A DNA stretch of 13,908 nucleotides. Source: an uncultured Peptococcaceae bacterium. Lineage in GTDB: Bacteria; Bacillota; Peptococcia; Peptococcales; Peptococcaceae. The notes beneath the pieces were generated by a model. That model saw nothing but the letters and a program-made list of their open reading frames with translations. It was not told the origin of the DNA and did not search any database. The translations under genes were made by a program, and so were the position numbers. Of the stretch, positions 12,866 through 13,908 are shown one piece after another. The stretch is taken from assembly GCA_900556545.1 (NCBI GenBank), contig USPE01000028.1:1-13908 (forward strand), written 5' to 3'. How positions within the stretch are numbered: position 1 is the first letter of the stretch; each line of letters starts with the position of its first letter.

Positions 12866-13570
12866 TCAAAGCGCAATGGCATCAGCCTCTTCTTGTGTCA
12901 GATACCCCCATATAACCATATCCTTTAAAACCTGATGCTGCCGCTGCCGACTCAGTTCGGCATTTACAGTAGGTGCATAAGCAGAAGGTGCGTTGGGAAT
13001 CCCAGCCAGTAAAGTAGCCTCACTATCGCTTAGTTCTGATGGTTTTTTACCGAAATATCCCATGCTGGCATCGTAAATGCAATAATAACCATCACCATAA
13101 TAAATGCTGTTAATATATAATTCTAAAATTTCATCTTTACTATATTCTTTCTCTATTTCTTTCGCCATAAACACTTCGGCAATTTTTCTGGTTAATTCCT
13201 TTTTTTGAGTAAAAAACTGATTCTTGGCTAATTGCTGGGTAATGGTGCTGCCGCCTTCTACCATACTGCCAGCCTGAATATCATGCCATAATGCTCTGGC
13301 AATAGCCACAACATCAATGCCCTTGTGTACATAAAAACGATGATCCTCTGTAGAAATCACTGCATTTTTATAAATCTGCGGTATTTCATCCAACGTGGTA
13401 TAATGAGGATTATCTTGAATTTCGCTTAATCCCTGCCGCACCGGTGTTTCCTGTACCGCCTTTTCATACACCTGATATCCGTTGTAGATCAACAATATGC
13501 CAACCAGAACAGCACAAAGAAAAATTAGCAGGGCAATCTTTTTTATGAAACCTACTATCATGTTCAACAA
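12866..13570 (-). CDS. mtgA: Monofunctional peptidoglycan glycosyltransferase (GT51)
   Basis: It polymerises lipid II into glycan strands at the outer face of the membrane. After one membrane anchor (about residues 9-28) comes a GT51 domain with the catalytic motif STEDHRFYVHKG (E75 when counted from the TTG start), EGGSTITQQLAKN (105-117) and the conserved EIEKEYSKDEILELYINSIYYG region. The frame ends at about 234 residues, directly after the glycosyltransferase fold (NAPSAYAP and a helical tail), with no transpeptidase domain, so it is monofunctional rather than a class A penicillin-binding protein. No ATG has a well-placed ribosome binding site. I choose the TTG at 13570, which has AAGGTGG 8 bases upstream; the GTG at 13582 overlaps that site and the ATG at 13561 is too far away. 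Neighbour spoIIID starts 131 bases downstream. Confidence 0.85.
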   Translation of the reverse strand: MLNMIVGFIKKIALLIFLCAVLVGILLIYNGYQVYEKAVQETPVRQGLSEIQDNPHYTTLDEIPQIYKNAVISTEDHRFYVHKGIDVVAIARALWHDIQAGSMVEGGSTITQQLAKNQFFTQKKELTRKIAEVFMAKEIEKEYSKDEILELYINSIYYGDGYYCIYDASMGYFGKKPSELSDSEATLLAGIPNAPSAYAPTVNAELSRQRQHQVLKDMVIWGYLTQEEADAIAL

Positions 13571-13623
13571 ATTTTGTCCCACCTTTATTTATTAAAATTT
13601 TTCTATTTATTTGTCCTGTCATT

Positions 13624-13629
13624 ATTTTA
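13624..13629 (-). promoter_or_regulatory. Candidate extended -10 promoter of mtgA
   Basis: TAAAAT with TGT directly before it on minus, about 55 bases upstream of the TTG start. No convincing -35 was found. Confidence 0.3.
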
Positions 13630-13766
13630 ACAGCACAAGCTTACATTCATCTTACAAATGAAACAGTGACAATCTTTTTTTATAAATCACCCGAATAACA
13701 GCTTTCCTACCTTTTTCATTCTTTCTTCCTGCTTTTTCGGTACTATTTTACTGTTTTCCAAAAAAC

Positions 13767-13790
13767 AAAAAAAATCCCTGCTTTCAGCAG
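13767..13790 (-). terminator. Weak terminator-like hairpin
   Basis: CTGCT, loop GAA, AGCAG on minus, then GGA and eight T. The stem is only 5 bp. It may be a second stop for transcription entering from the right edge. Confidence 0.35.
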
Positions 13791-13829
13791 ACAAAAACAT
13801 TTATGATAGCAAAATTTTATAGAAAAACA

Positions 13830-13870
13830 ACAAAAAGATGTATATACTACAAACCTGCATATACATCTTT
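13830..13870 (-). terminator. Terminator for a gene beyond the right edge
   Basis: A perfect 12-bp stem (13834-13845 and 13859-13870; AAAGATGTATAT and complement) with a 13-base loop. On minus it runs into a T-rich tail (TTTTTG then TTGTTTTTC). It probably ends a minus-strand gene lying to the right. The rest of 13583-13908 holds no gene that I can see. Confidence 0.6.
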
Positions 13871-13908
13871 CTCTACAATATTTTTTAATTTATAAAATCG
13901 ATATCGAA

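Noticed and set aside
1..13908. Mobile elements, CRISPR arrays, tRNA or rRNA genes
   Set aside because: No regularly spaced repeats, transposase or integrase motifs, terminal inverted repeats with duplications, or cloverleaf with CCA-type ends were found. The short inverted repeats are explained as terminators, hairpins or possible operators.

Overview
The window reads as chromosomal DNA of a low-to-moderate GC Bacillota. Strong AGGAGG-type ribosome binding sites, a SpoIIID regulator next to an MreB/Mbl-type actin gene, and the fba - transaldolase - glpX - rho block all point there. A phosphoglycerol transferase that looks more like OpgB than LtaS would suit a diderm, Negativicutes-like member, but that placement is an inference from gene order and protein flavour, not a search result.

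Layout, left to right. (1) 21-344, minus: a small four-helix membrane protein with its own sigma-A promoter. (2) About 495-833: a compact two-promoter locus with a 25-residue hydrophobic peptide gene on plus, whose Shine-Dalgarno sits in a hairpin, facing a ~110-nt RNA on minus with a strong terminator. It has the layout of a type I toxin-antitoxin module of the holin-like toxin kind. (3) 867-1089, minus: a possible decayed rpmE (L31) in the place where rpmE normally follows rho. (4) 1135-5158, minus: fba, a transaldolase of the small TalC/FSA family, glpX and rho, a central-carbon operon with rho at its end; the promoter in front of fba is flanked by palindromes. (5) 5563-7209, plus: a CoA-disulfide reductase/rhodanese fusion with a terminator. 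(6) 7308-9164, minus: an exported subtilisin-like protease with a large insertion. (7) About 9348-9437, plus: a candidate small RNA with a C/U-rich stretch complementary to the protease's Shine-Dalgarno. (8) 9528-11000, minus: a membrane phosphoglycerol transferase. (9) 11269-12304, minus: an mreB/mbl-type gene broken by a frameshift inside its ATP-binding loop. (10) 12405-12734, minus: spoIIID with a sigma-E-like promoter. (11) 12866-13570, minus: a monofunctional peptidoglycan glycosyltransferase.

Functionally, the left half handles glycolysis/gluconeogenesis, the non-oxidative pentose phosphate pathway and thiol redox. The right half concerns the cell envelope and its remodelling (GT51 polymerase, MreB-like scaffold, phosphoglycerol transfer, exported protease) plus a sporulation-type regulator. 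No tRNA, rRNA, CRISPR array, transposase or phage structural gene was seen. The most unusual content lies between the classical genes: the toxin/antisense locus, the candidate small RNA at 9348-9437, the mreB lesion and the possible rpmE remnant.
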